Shown here: in pieces, positions 17,682 to 25,212 of the stretch | Layout: every line of letters starts with the position of its first letter | Position numbering within the stretch: position 1 is the first letter of the stretch | DNA from: a virus | Direction: 5' to 3' (one strand) | Length of the DNA stretch: 29,905 nt | IMG/VR virus record: IMGVR_UViG_3300020446_000053 | Location: 1 to 29,905 of that record | Position numbers and translations under genes: made by a program | Notes under the pieces: model-generated | What the model was told of the DNA's origin: nothing | The model's database searches: none | What the model saw: the letters and a program-made list of their open reading frames with translations, nothing else

Positions 17682-17832
17682 AACAATGCACCGCCTGAGT
17701 TGCTGCTGTTACTAAAGTTTTTGCTTTTGTTTTTTCTGCTACACACGCATCTTTCGATGTGTAAACATTGCCTATTTGGTAGTATTCGAGGCCACCGCCT
17801 GTTGAAAATGATATCCATATGAGAAACCACAT
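17656..17832 (-). CDS. Small exported-looking protein of the lysis block
   Basis: A 58-residue protein whose start is fused to the upstream stop (TGATG at 17832), so it is very probably translated. Residues 1-11 (MWFLIWISFST) are hydrophobic and resemble a short signal or anchor segment. The remaining part is a small globular piece with two cysteines (Cys30 and Cys50) that could pair in the periplasm. No known family is recognised. The neighbouring genes are membrane proteins, so a lysis or envelope role is plausible. Confidence 0.6.
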   Translation of the reverse strand: MWFLIWISFSTGGGLEYYQIGNVYTSKDACVAEKTKAKTLVTAATQAVHCFEAIREKK

Positions 17833-18299
17833 CACCAGCGATCCAAATATTTGCCGAGATAAAATATACCAACAACAACTGTTGCGGCAGCCATAAAAAT
17901 TCCGGCAAATAGTTGTATAGCTTCTAGGCGTTCTTCTCTAGCTTTTTCAGCGGCTTTCTTTGCAGCTTGCCTTTGTTTTCTAGCCTCTGCTTGCCATTGC
18001 TGCCACCGATCCCAAGTTCCTGGTGGTGCGTATAATCTGCAATAACTCTCTAGCTCTTTTCGTTTAGCTTTTAAATCTTCTAGATGTTGGAACTCTTCCC
18101 AGTCTCCTTGCTGGCCTCCGGCAATAGTTCTAAGTGGATTATTTTTCTTTCGATTAATCGCGTCTTTGACATCTTCTTCTGCGCCAAGAAATTTTCCCAC
18201 AGCGCCTATAAGTCCAGCGGTTTCCCTCCCGTTACCCAGCGCCGTCTTGATCACAGAGTAGGCTGCATTTGCTGCGGCAATAGACTCTAGTATCGGCAT
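17832..18299 (-). CDS. Tail-anchored membrane protein with coiled coil
   Basis: A 155-residue protein. Residues 1-42 are Gly/Ala-rich and mildly hydrophobic (MPILESIAAANAAYSVIKTAL and LIGAVGKFLGAEE). Residues 64-90 and 98-126 are charged helices (EDLKAKRKELESYCRLYAPPGTW; QAAKKAAEKAREERLEAI), and residues 128-148 are one membrane helix close to the C-terminus. I know similar proteins from marine phages near lysis genes, but their function is not established. Its start and stop are both fused to neighbouring genes (TAATG and TGATG). Spanin-like or holin-accessory roles are possible. Confidence 0.65.
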   Translation of the reverse strand: MPILESIAAANAAYSVIKTALGNGRETAGLIGAVGKFLGAEEDVKDAINRKKNNPLRTIAGGQQGDWEEFQHLEDLKAKRKELESYCRLYAPPGTWDRWQQWQAEARKQRQAAKKAAEKAREERLEAIQLFAGIFMAAATVVVGIFYLGKYLDRW

Positions 18300-18469
18300 T
18301 ACATCCGCGTAAGGATAGAAACCAGCATAAGGATTATAGCCCCAGCAGTACCGAATATTATTTTCTCGATGCGCTTAATCCTCAGTATAGCTTCCTTCCA
18401 ACGCTCCTCGAGTTGCGTTTCTATTTTCACCACCCTCTTATCTAGACTATTTAATGTTAATTTGCTCAT
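18299..18469 (-). CDS. Small membrane protein, haemolysin XhlA-like
   Basis: A 56-residue protein. I choose the ATG at 18469 (MSKLTLNSLD), preceded by AAGGGA at a good distance, over an earlier in-frame ATG at 18502. A short amphipathic coil (DKRVVKIETQLEERWKEAIL, then KRIEK) leads to one C-terminal membrane helix (residues about 33-52, GTAGAIILMLVSIL). This is the layout of XhlA-type cell-surface haemolysins found in phage lysis cassettes. The stop is fused to the next ATG. Function by analogy only. Confidence 0.6.
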   Translation of the reverse strand: MSKLTLNSLDKRVVKIETQLEERWKEAILRIKRIEKIIFGTAGAIILMLVSILTRM

Positions 18470-18470
18470 T

Positions 18471-18499
18471 TGTATTCCCTTGATGGTCTCAACAATCAA
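18471..18499 (-). promoter_or_regulatory. Third, degenerate copy of the late promoter-like element
   Basis: The leftward strand has TTGATT at 18494-18499 and the extended match TTTGTTGATTGTTG, identical over 14 bases to the element before the scaffold gene. A GGG at the end of the 17-base spacer is also conserved. The -10 position is poor (AATACA) and sits only two bases before the chosen ATG, so it may be an operator or decayed promoter rather than an active one. Confidence 0.4.
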
Positions 18500-18507
18500 C
18501 AAATAAA

Positions 18508-18711
18508 TTAAAGAATACTGTCTGGAAGTTCTGCATTTTCAAGATCATCCTGATCTACCATTTCGGGCAAGTCTCTCAGTTCTTGCCTATAAAGCGAAAT
18601 TGCTAATTTCCGCATTGGATCATAGGGAGAGTCATCTAACATTGCAAAATCTGATGCGGCTAATGCAGCATTTCTTTGCGTTCTTAGATCATCCATATCT
18701 GTAAAAGCCAT
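18508..18711 (-). CDS. Tail assembly chaperone-like protein
   Basis: A 67-residue acidic protein. The stretch RTQRNAALAASDFAMLDDSP followed by ISLYRQELRDLPEM fits the phage tail fibre assembly chaperone family (PF16778-type: R..RN.LL..SD...L.D.P...W..YRq.LRdlP). It lies immediately downstream of the 661-residue fibre gene, the usual place for a fibre chaperone. AAGGAAAA precedes the ATG. It probably helps fold or trimerise the neighbouring fibre. Confidence 0.7.
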   Translation of the reverse strand: MAFTDMDDLRTQRNAALAASDFAMLDDSPYDPMRKLAISLYRQELRDLPEMVDQDDLENAELPDSIL

Positions 18712-18739
18712 AGTATTTTCCTTATATTAAATAATTAAA

Positions 18740-20725
18740 TTAAGCGTACGTTAAAACAGAGGTTATGGGCGCAAGATCATAAGTAGCCGCGTATAGTTTT
18801 TTTGTAGTGTTATCACCACCTATGAAAAACAATTTTGATTGACCGTACCCATGACCATTTGAGTTTTCATTACCAAATGTACTCGCCTTACCATTTCCAG
18901 CAATACTAGAAGGGTTATAGCTACTCCAAAACCCCCTGCGTTCGTGAAAACCATTACCATATGATAAACCATCAAAAGCTGTAACTACTACTTCATTGTT
19001 GCTCATAGTCATTTGTCCAGTACTAGGATTTATTTTAAATTTAATAAACTTACCGCCTGGAACTGCTTGTAGCCATTCATCCGTGCCGATATTCCAAGCA
19101 AATTCATAATAACCTTGCATCGCAATACCAAAATAAGGAGTAAGATAATTAGTAGGAAGCGCAGTAGCAGCTCCATTACTGTCGTCTATTAACCAAGCCT
19201 CACTACCATTTTCTATAATTTGGTTCCCATTTGAGAGAGTCCAAGCTGACCATGTATTTAAATTTGGTGCTCCTGTTAATACTGCACCCCAACTTCCACT
19301 TGATCTGTTTCTGCCATAAAACCCCTCTTGAAACGAATGAAAAGCATTATAGTACGGCTCGTTAGTAGAATCATACTGTTGAAAATAAAATACTGGGTAG
19401 TTGGTAGAAGTTAAGCTTGTACTAACTGGGGCAGCAGCAATGCTTGCAGCGTTTACATTGGTATTGCTATAATTATACACAAATTCTCCAATAGTAGCTT
19501 TACTATTACTAGACCTATAAGCATCTATGACATGAACCACTGCACCGCCAAGCCTACGCTCTGTAGGCGCAACGTAGTGACTGCCACTACCATAATTACC
19601 ATGCGGATACAAAGTAGTGTTATTTGTGTGAAAAGAGTCCTGACTACTCGTACTAGTAATTATAACCCCATCATACCCATAAGAATGACCAGTACCGTTT
19701 CTAGGAATATGGCCTAAGTAAGTATATCTGCCTGTCCACTCGTCACTTGCTTTACCATACGTTGAATAATCGGCCGATGAACCAGAGTTTGTGTGAGTAG
19801 TAATATTTCCCGCAAGATTAATAGCGCCCGTACTTTGGTTTGCTGAAAACAAAGCAAAGTTATGGTTCATAGTACCACCAGTATTCGCTTGGTTTTTTAC
19901 CATACAGTTTATCCCTGCATAGGCAAGAGTTGACGTGTCCATTCCTCTTATTCGGACAGACTGTATGTAAGCACTAAGGTTTGTTACTTCTAGGTTTCTG
20001 CCTACACTACTAAGATCGGTGGAAAAAGTATCTAATGTAATGTCAGCTACGGCGACTGCCGCTGTACCAGAAGATGCGGCCGTATTAACATATACCCCTT
20101 GTGCTGCGTTATATGTTAAAACTTCTCCGTCTGAAGGTGCAGTAGAAAGCACGTTATAAGCAGAATACGCAGTGTTTCCCATCCCAGAATGTTGGGAGCA
20201 AAAGTAGAACAAATTAACGCTATCTTGTTCAACAATTATTTGGGTGTATGCCCCAGCTTGGCCTGGTGTGCCTACGGTTGTAACGCCAGTAGTAAATTCA
20301 GCACCGCCACTAGCATGAGTACCGTCCGCAGTTGTTGAAAACTTTAGTGGGTGTCCAGCGTTTGATGCGTCGGATTGATCAAAACGGTAAGTTAAAGAAG
20401 GTATTAAATTTAATGCCTGTTTGTTTGTTCCATCGATGATAAATGCACCCGTTACAGCTGTTACTGTAATCGTGTTGTATAGAGTAACCGCAGCAGCCGC
20501 CGCTTGAACAGCAGCTACTTGCGTGTTTCCTTCCGCAGTTACAGCTGCGACCTGAGTATCACCTTCCGCTATAACGCCGGAAACACTATCAGGTATATTT
20601 AACGCCTCAACAGCTTTTCCTAAAAATACAAGATCTTTTGCATTAGTAGTTGAACTAGCCAAGCTTTGCGCTTTGCTGTCAATTGCTGCTATTAAGGTAC
20701 TGAAATTCGTATTTGTTGTGGACAT
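18740..20725 (-). CDS. Tail fibre/appendage protein with cupredoxin-like domain
   Basis: A 661-residue protein. Residues 1-78 repeat the N-terminal module of the 293-residue fibre protein nearby (DLVFLGKAVEAL, then EGDTQVAAV and EGNTQVAAV). Residues about 82-190 look like a small beta domain with His125 (HPLKFS) and C-x2-H-x2-M (Cys176, His179, Met182 in FCSQHSGMG), the ligand pattern of a type 1 copper site. Residues 200-661 are Ser/Thr/Asn/Gly/Tyr-rich, beta-type, without a recognised enzyme motif, and probably form the receptor-binding part. It is placed next to a tail chaperone-like gene. The host range role is inferred. Metal binding is untested; the domain may keep the fold without copper. 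Confidence 0.7.
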   Translation of the reverse strand: MSTTNTNFSTLIAAIDSKAQSLASSTTNAKDLVFLGKAVEALNIPDSVSGVIAEGDTQVAAVTAEGNTQVAAVQAAAAAVTLYNTITVTAVTGAFIIDGTNKQALNLIPSLTYRFDQSDASNAGHPLKFSTTADGTHASGGAEFTTGVTTVGTPGQAGAYTQIIVEQDSVNLFYFCSQHSGMGNTAYSAYNVLSTAPSDGEVLTYNAAQGVYVNTAASSGTAAVAVADITLDTFSTDLSSVGRNLEVTNLSAYIQSVRIRGMDTSTLAYAGINCMVKNQANTGGTMNHNFALFSANQSTGAINLAGNITTHTNSGSSADYSTYGKASDEWTGRYTYLGHIPRNGTGHSYGYDGVIITSTSSQDSFHTNNTTLYPHGNYGSGSHYVAPTERRLGGAVVHVIDAYRSSNSKATIGEFVYNYSNTNVNAASIAAAPVSTSLTSTNYPVFYFQQYDSTNEPYYNAFHSFQEGFYGRNRSSGSWGAVLTGAPNLNTWSAWTLSNGNQIIENGSEAWLIDDSNGAATALPTNYLTPYFGIAMQGYYEFAWNIGTDEWLQAVPGGKFIKFKINPSTGQMTMSNNEVVVTAFDGLSYGNGFHERRGFWSSYNPSSIAGNGKASTFGNENSNGHGYGQSKLFFIGGDNTTKKLYAATYDLAPITSVLTYA

Positions 20726-20726
20726 A

Positions 20727-20912
20727 TTAGACTCCTAAATTAAGTAAGTTTTCATCTTCTAACGCTTCAATCTTCAAATCATTGCTTACGTCAGCAGTTA
20801 GATAGTCGGGTTCATTTACATTGAAGTCTGCGCTTGATGCTTCGCCGGAGACTTCGGCCAGCGAAATTTTGCTGTCTCTCATTAAATCTGCTAGTAATCT
20901 TGCTTTAGACAT
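20727..20912 (-). CDS. Small acidic protein between fibre genes
   Basis: A 61-residue acidic protein (MSKARLLADLMRDSKISLAEV...). The opening MSKARxLADL is familiar from short segments in marine phage structural proteins, where it often heads a longer fibre protein. CAGGGAAAA lies 6 bases before the ATG. It sits 1 base ahead of the 661-residue fibre gene and is probably co-translated with it. It may be a detached N-terminal segment of a fibre or a small assembly factor. Function unknown. Confidence 0.55.
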   Translation of the reverse strand: MSKARLLADLMRDSKISLAEVSGEASSADFNVNEPDYLTADVSNDLKIEALEDENLLNLGV

Positions 20913-20927
20913 AATTGTTTTCCCTGT

Positions 20928-21587
20928 TCATTCTATTCTAAGCGCTACATAATCTTGCTGATTTATCATATTAAAAGTTATTCTTTCACCTGCGTAAGGT
21001 GCAGTATTAGAGCTACCTGGTGAAGACCGCCATTTACTAAATGAATTTGGTAATCCTGTGGTACTTTCTGCCCAAATATTACCTGAACTTCCGTACCCTA
21101 CGCCAGAAGGTACGCCAGAACGCCAACCTAAATAATAATCGCCAGTTGACGGAATAACAGGATTACCAAAAGTCTGAGGTGAATTAGCAATGTCCATAGT
21201 TTGAACTACGTTGTAGGTATTACCAATACCGTCTACTCTAAATCCATAATGTACGTCATAAGTATCACCCGCAATAAATTCAAAAACCAGAATATAAAAC
21301 GAGTTAGATTGAGTGCTTGTTCCTAACCATCTAAAAACGCCAGTAGAAACATCTTGCCCTGCGGTAAATTTATAATCAGCACCAGCATCAACGCCAAGAT
21401 ATCCATGCGACCCAGCAGAAAACCAACTCGTTGTTGCGTTTGTCATAGTTGTATTAGGATAGCCTACTTCATTACCCGCAAACGCACCACCACCACTCTT
21501 ACTAGACCTAAACCCATTAGCAGACCCACTACCAAATGTAGCCAACATGGGGGAGTATAATATCTGAGGCTTTTTCGGAAATATCAT
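20928..21587 (-). CDS. Fibre-associated beta-rich protein, unknown function
   Basis: A 219-residue protein. It begins MIFPKKPQILYSPMLATFGSGSANGF, an opening I have met in several marine phage proteins encoded next to tail fibres. The body is Gly/Ser/Thr/Tyr-rich with frequent aromatic residues and predicted beta strands, without cysteine or an enzyme motif. AGGAG precedes the ATG and overlaps the previous stop codon. Likely an appendage or receptor-contact protein, by context. Confidence 0.6.
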   Translation of the reverse strand: MIFPKKPQILYSPMLATFGSGSANGFRSSKSGGGAFAGNEVGYPNTTMTNATTSWFSAGSHGYLGVDAGADYKFTAGQDVSTGVFRWLGTSTQSNSFYILVFEFIAGDTYDVHYGFRVDGIGNTYNVVQTMDIANSPQTFGNPVIPSTGDYYLGWRSGVPSGVGYGSSGNIWAESTTGLPNSFSKWRSSPGSSNTAPYAGERITFNMINQQDYVALRIE

Positions 21588-21596
21588 TCAAAACTC

Positions 21597-22478
21597 CTAT
21601 TCGTATTTTGAAAGACTTGCTAAAGCCGTAAATGTACCAGAAGCAGTTTTTATGACTGTAACTGTGTAGGTATCAATAGCGTTTGCATTACCGCCTGTCG
21701 GCGCACCACCTACCCATTTTGTAGTAGTATTAGCAGTTGTTCCATCAACTTGTATTGCATCTACATAATAAGCCGTTCCACCTTGAGTATAGAGGAGTGC
21801 CACTGTAACAGAATCTCCTACCGCAAGAAGTGAATCTAACGTAGTACTACCATCACCTTTTAAATTTATTTGAGCGTTCGATGCTTGGTTGTTGGTAAAA
21901 TAGATAACAGCTTTTCCATCTTTCATATGTAAAGTTGTCGTTCCACCAGTACCCGTATCAATATGAACTTGCTCACTAATTGTTGCTATCTGGGATAGCT
22001 CTGTGGTTATATCTAACCCTTTGTTAAAACTCCAATTATCAGACGCAGACGCATAAGTAAGCGTAGCGTTAGCACCCTCGACTGTGATCCCTGCACCATC
22101 GGCCGCTGCCGCATCAGGCGCACCATCCGCTATTGTAATGTTTTTATCCGCAACATCTAAGGTAGTTGTATTTATGGAAGTGGTTGTTCCTGTTACAGTT
22201 AAATCAGGAATAGTAACTGCGCCCGTAAAAGTTGCGCCAGTTAGCGCCGCAAAACCACTTGCAGCCGCTTGAACAGCAGCTACTTGAGTTGTACCTTCAT
22301 TTTGTACATTGCTTACCTGAGTGTTGCCCTCTGTAATAACACTATTAACTGTTACTGTCGGGGTCAAAGCTTCAACAGCTTTACCTAAAAGCAAAAACTC
22401 TTTTGCATCCGTCGTACCTGTTGTAGCGTTAAGTTTAGTGGTTAAATTTGTTTCAACCGTTGTCGTGTTTATTGCCAT
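21597..22478 (-). CDS. Tail fibre-like protein
   Basis: A 293-residue protein. Residues 1-75 match the N-terminal module of the 661-residue protein (EFLLLGKAVEAL, EGNTQV, EGTTQVAAVQAAA). Residues about 78-140 (ATFTGAVTIPDLTVTGTTTSINTTTLDVADKNITIADGA in part) are the beta-helix-like segment often seen in fibres of marine phages. The C-terminal part has AVGDSVTVALLYTQGGTAYYVDAIQVDG and resembles a small receptor-contact domain. The start is 2 bases after the stop of the 649-residue fibre. Probably a trimeric appendage. Confidence 0.7.
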   Translation of the reverse strand: MAINTTTVETNLTTKLNATTGTTDAKEFLLLGKAVEALTPTVTVNSVITEGNTQVSNVQNEGTTQVAAVQAAASGFAALTGATFTGAVTIPDLTVTGTTTSINTTTLDVADKNITIADGAPDAAAADGAGITVEGANATLTYASASDNWSFNKGLDITTELSQIATISEQVHIDTGTGGTTTLHMKDGKAVIYFTNNQASNAQINLKGDGSTTLDSLLAVGDSVTVALLYTQGGTAYYVDAIQVDGTTANTTTKWVGGAPTGGNANAIDTYTVTVIKTASGTFTALASLSKYE

Positions 22479-22480
22479 AA

Positions 22481-24430
22481 TTAGATCCCTGCTAGAGCTA
22501 GAGTTTCAACGTCGTCGATTAACGCATCGACCGCCGTTTTGCTGTAATGGTTAGCTAGTAAGAAAGTGCCGTAAGCAACGATGCTAACCACATCACCATT
22601 CGTTGCGGCGGAATTAAGAACAATGTTTGCTCCATCTGTGGCCGTAAAATCTACGCCGTCTTGTAACTTAACTCCGTTAAGCCAAAGATGAACAAATCCA
22701 CTATCATAACTGCAAGGAAACGTTGTAAGTGATCCGGCATACGTTCCGCTGTTCGTGCCAACAACATATTGTTTGCTCTCAACCGTACCATTGACAGACG
22801 AGCCAGCGTTTTGAAAAGCGTTACCGTCGTACACTTTCATTACATCATTGGTTGTATCAAACCATAATGTTCCCTCAACCGACCCTGTGGGCTGGTTAGC
22901 ACTAACCTTATATGTCTGTGCAAAATCAGCTATGCCACTAAAATTTGCAGCTGTTTGCGTTACATCACTGCTAATCCCGCTTACTGTTGAAATGTCGCTT
23001 GCTATCCCTGCAAGCGAATTAACATTGCTGATTGCACCGCTAACAGTATTAATGTTGCTACTATTATTGTTTACAGCAGTAACGGCCGCTGAAATTGTAT
23101 TTACGCCCGTAATGTCCGTTACGATAGGCGATAAATTATTTATAGAACTTATGTTTTGTCCGACTGTATTGACGTTTGTTATAGAATTAGCAACAACTTC
23201 TATTTCACTTGTTGTTTCGTTAAGATCATTTGCTACAGTCTCTACTTCACTTATGGCCTCGTTTAAGTCCTGTGCAACCTTAACAACGCTAGTTATGTTG
23301 TTTGATACCGTAGTAACAGACCCCATATTTGATGCTAACGTGCTTAATTCAGACGTATTTAATGCTGCAATAGTCGATATGTCGGAACTTATACCACTTA
23401 CAGTAGTAATATCACTGCTTATGCCGCTTACCGTCGTTATAGCTGCATTTATACCAGCCAGCGTTGCAATGTTATTTGTAGGCGTAATTTGACCAGCAAC
23501 AGTGTTAATATTTGTTATTCCGGCCGCAACAATCGGTACATTACCCTGTGTCGCCCAGTATTTAGCAGAATATTCGTTCGTGTTTCCTACCGTTGAGCCT
23601 AATTTAGTAGCCCAATCTTTTGAAGAACCAGCACCATTATCAACGCCCGTGCCGCCTACTGCATACGATTTTGACGAATAATCCGCGCTTTCAACTAATC
23701 CTGTTGTTTTTCGCGCCCAGTTATCAGCCTCGTCTGCAAAACCGCTGGCGTTCGAGGCACTAGCAGAAGCAGCTTCGGCAGCTGCCTGTCCTACGACACT
23801 AGCGCCCCACACAATAACGTTTTCATTGCCGGACACTGTAGGTAAGCCAGGTGGGGTAAACAGTGTTAGCTGGTTGCCTAAGAGCGTGTAATCGTCAACT
23901 GGATTTAACAACTCACCGTTTACAAATACTTGTACAGAATTTTCAGAAGCATAAGAAAAAGTAAGCGTAAAAACTGTTGTTGCGCCGTCACCCTCGAACT
24001 TGTCTACTGCCGAACTAGTGCCAGATATGGCTGCGTTTGCTATTAGTATCCATCGATTAGCAGCGCTATCCGTTGCAAAAGCAGCACTAGATGTGTGTGC
24101 TGTAGTTGCTAAATACGTCCCACTGTTAAAATCTACTATGTCGCCAACAGCGTAAGCTCTAGCCGTTGTCCAATCACCTTGAGGTGAAAATCCAGTAACG
24201 TTGATTAATGCTAATGCACCTGGATCAAACGCATCTTTATGCACAGCCTGATTGCCCAGCTTGCCGTCGTCACGCTGGATCTTAGCAATGTTGGTGTTTA
24301 AATCGTCTAAGGTAAGCTTAACGGCGTTTAGTTCAGCATCTACCCTTAAACCTGGTAACGGATCGGCTGGCGACGTAGCTTGAAAGTCGTTAAAGTTAAA
24401 CTGCCTAGTGTAGTCGCGTGGTTGTGCCAT
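22481..24430 (-). CDS. Main tail fibre protein
   Basis: A 649-residue protein. The N-terminus (MAQPRDYTRQFNFNDF, then LPGLRVDAELNAVKLTLDDL) fits the tail-attachment part of marine podovirus fibres. Residues about 80-118 resemble a carbohydrate-binding module (WTTARAYAVGDIVDFNSGTY). The part around 130-210 has strand-forming FVNGELLNPVDDYTL. Residues 300-525 consist of many short repeats such as INTVAG, TTVSGISSDI and NLNETTSEIEVVAN, consistent with a coiled-coil or beta shaft. The C-terminal region has another copy of the strand motif (LWLNGVKLQDGVDFT). It starts as TAATG with the upstream gene. It probably contacts the host surface. Confidence 0.8.
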   Translation of the reverse strand: MAQPRDYTRQFNFNDFQATSPADPLPGLRVDAELNAVKLTLDDLNTNIAKIQRDDGKLGNQAVHKDAFDPGALALINVTGFSPQGDWTTARAYAVGDIVDFNSGTYLATTAHTSSAAFATDSAANRWILIANAAISGTSSAVDKFEGDGATTVFTLTFSYASENSVQVFVNGELLNPVDDYTLLGNQLTLFTPPGLPTVSGNENVIVWGASVVGQAAAEAASASASNASGFADEADNWARKTTGLVESADYSSKSYAVGGTGVDNGAGSSKDWATKLGSTVGNTNEYSAKYWATQGNVPIVAAGITNINTVAGQITPTNNIATLAGINAAITTVSGISSDITTVSGISSDISTIAALNTSELSTLASNMGSVTTVSNNITSVVKVAQDLNEAISEVETVANDLNETTSEIEVVANSITNVNTVGQNISSINNLSPIVTDITGVNTISAAVTAVNNNSSNINTVSGAISNVNSLAGIASDISTVSGISSDVTQTAANFSGIADFAQTYKVSANQPTGSVEGTLWFDTTNDVMKVYDGNAFQNAGSSVNGTVESKQYVVGTNSGTYAGSLTTFPCSYDSGFVHLWLNGVKLQDGVDFTATDGANIVLNSAATNGDVVSIVAYGTFLLANHYSKTAVDALIDDVETLALAGI

Positions 24431-24714
24431 TAGCTAGTTCCATATCCCATTGCAGAGGCCATTCGAGATTTCTTTTTAGGCTTGTTGTTTCGTAATGCCT
24501 TAAAATCAGCGCCAGTAATTCGATTGTTTGGAGGCGCTGCACTAGCAATCTTTTGCTGCTTTGCAGAAAGTTTACTGCCTCCGCTTGGACTGTGACTAAG
24601 TTTTCGACTTGAACTTGTATGCGTTGCACCAGTATGGAGTGTTCCATCCGGCATTGTATGAGTTTTGCCAGTGTATTTTTTACCATCCAAATAATGATCC
24701 ATTCCCTTTGCCAT
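24430..24714 (-). CDS. Small basic phage protein with repeated-tag C-terminus
   Basis: A 94-residue basic protein opening MAKGMDHYLDGKKYTGKTH, then repeated THT, typical of an unnamed family common in marine phages (HYL..GK.YTG.TH...). The C-terminus, KKKSRMASAMGYGTS, closely resembles that of the 57-residue protein encoded just upstream (KKKSKMAKSMGYA). Both junctions are TAATG. The low complexity and charge suggest a virion or DNA-associated role, not established. Confidence 0.65.
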   Translation of the reverse strand: MAKGMDHYLDGKKYTGKTHTMPDGTLHTGATHTSSSRKLSHSPSGGSKLSAKQQKIASAAPPNNRITGADFKALRNNKPKKKSRMASAMGYGTS

Positions 24715-24887
24715 TATGCGTACCCCATAGACTTAGCCATTTTAGATTTCTTTTTGGCTTTGTTCTTTTTGCTGTTAGGAAAACCAGCTTTCATATCAGC
24801 GTATGCTTTAGGGCTAATCGTGCTATTTTTTTTAGATCGGCTCGTGCCTGTCTTTTTACGGTTATTCATATTTTCGTATAAACTCAT
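24714..24887 (-). CDS. Very small basic phage protein
   Basis: A 57-residue protein, overlapping its upstream gene by ATGA and its downstream gene by TAATG, so its reading frame is secure. The opening (SLYENMNNRKKTGTSRSKK) and ISPKAYADMKAGF fit an unnamed family of small phage proteins (SLYxN.hxRk...). It is about 25% Lys/Arg. The C-terminal KKKSKMAKSMGYA is shared with the next gene. Function unknown; DNA binding or virion packing is possible. Confidence 0.65.
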   Translation of the reverse strand: MSLYENMNNRKKTGTSRSKKNSTISPKAYADMKAGFPNSKKNKAKKKSKMAKSMGYA

Positions 24888-25153
24888 GCTAAGTTACACC
24901 TCCATCGTTTTAATGCTGCACCCTTTCGGGTTAGTTCGCCGTTCTCGCTTGTTGCGCCTTTCATTCCCGACATTCGAGCGCAGAAACTTTTTTTACGTGC
25001 TGCCGCTTTGCCTGTTGGGTTTTTCTGTGTAACGGGCGCTTTTAGGTTAGACCCCGTTTCACGATTGTACTTGTCGCGTCCTTTTTGCGTTAAGCCAGCA
25101 CCAGCTGATGTAGGGCGTTTCTCCCCTCTACCGACCGAAAGATTTACTGACAT
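24884..25153 (-). CDS. DUF6321-like phage protein
   Basis: An 89-residue basic protein. The run PTSAGAGLTQKGRDKYNRET and KNPTGKAAARKKSFCARMSGM are very close to a conserved small phage family (DUF6321), normally found with structural or packaging genes. It contains two cysteines, in FCARMSGMKG and near the end (RWRCNLA). The role is not known. The first gene downstream of the promoter at 25184-25212, and of a 213-base noncoding stretch; its RBS is AAGGTAA. Confidence 0.75.
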   Translation of the reverse strand: MSVNLSVGRGEKRPTSAGAGLTQKGRDKYNRETGSNLKAPVTQKNPTGKAAARKKSFCARMSGMKGATSENGELTRKGAALKRWRCNLA

Positions 25154-25183
25154 TGTTTACCTTAATCGACTACTGTTGATTGT

Positions 25184-25212
25184 ATTATACCCGTGTTGAT
25201 AGCAGCAATCAA
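25184..25212 (-). promoter_or_regulatory. Strong sigma70-type promoter for the leftward block
   Basis: Reading leftward: TTGATT (25207-25212), 17 bases, then a perfect TATAAT (25184-25189); transcription would start near 25176-25178, about 24 bases before the DUF6321-like ATG. The spacer has the inverted partner of the -35 (GTTGAT...ATCAAC), also present in the promoter before scaffold. This is the best promoter in the window. Confidence 0.75.

Noticed and set aside
17678-17908. Leftward frame of 76 codons
   Set aside because: Out of frame with two coupled genes here; its composition is odd and it lacks a ribosome site. The TGATG-linked 58-residue gene is preferred.
22848-23492. Rightward frame of 214 codons with hydrophobic protein
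   Set aside because: Antisense of the Thr/Ser/Val/Asn repeats of the main fibre gene; such repeats give false hydrophobic frames.
22900-23530. Possible CRISPR-like or tandem DNA repeat in the main fibre gene
   Set aside because: The repeats are degenerate protein repeats (TTVSGISSDI-like) without constant spacers.
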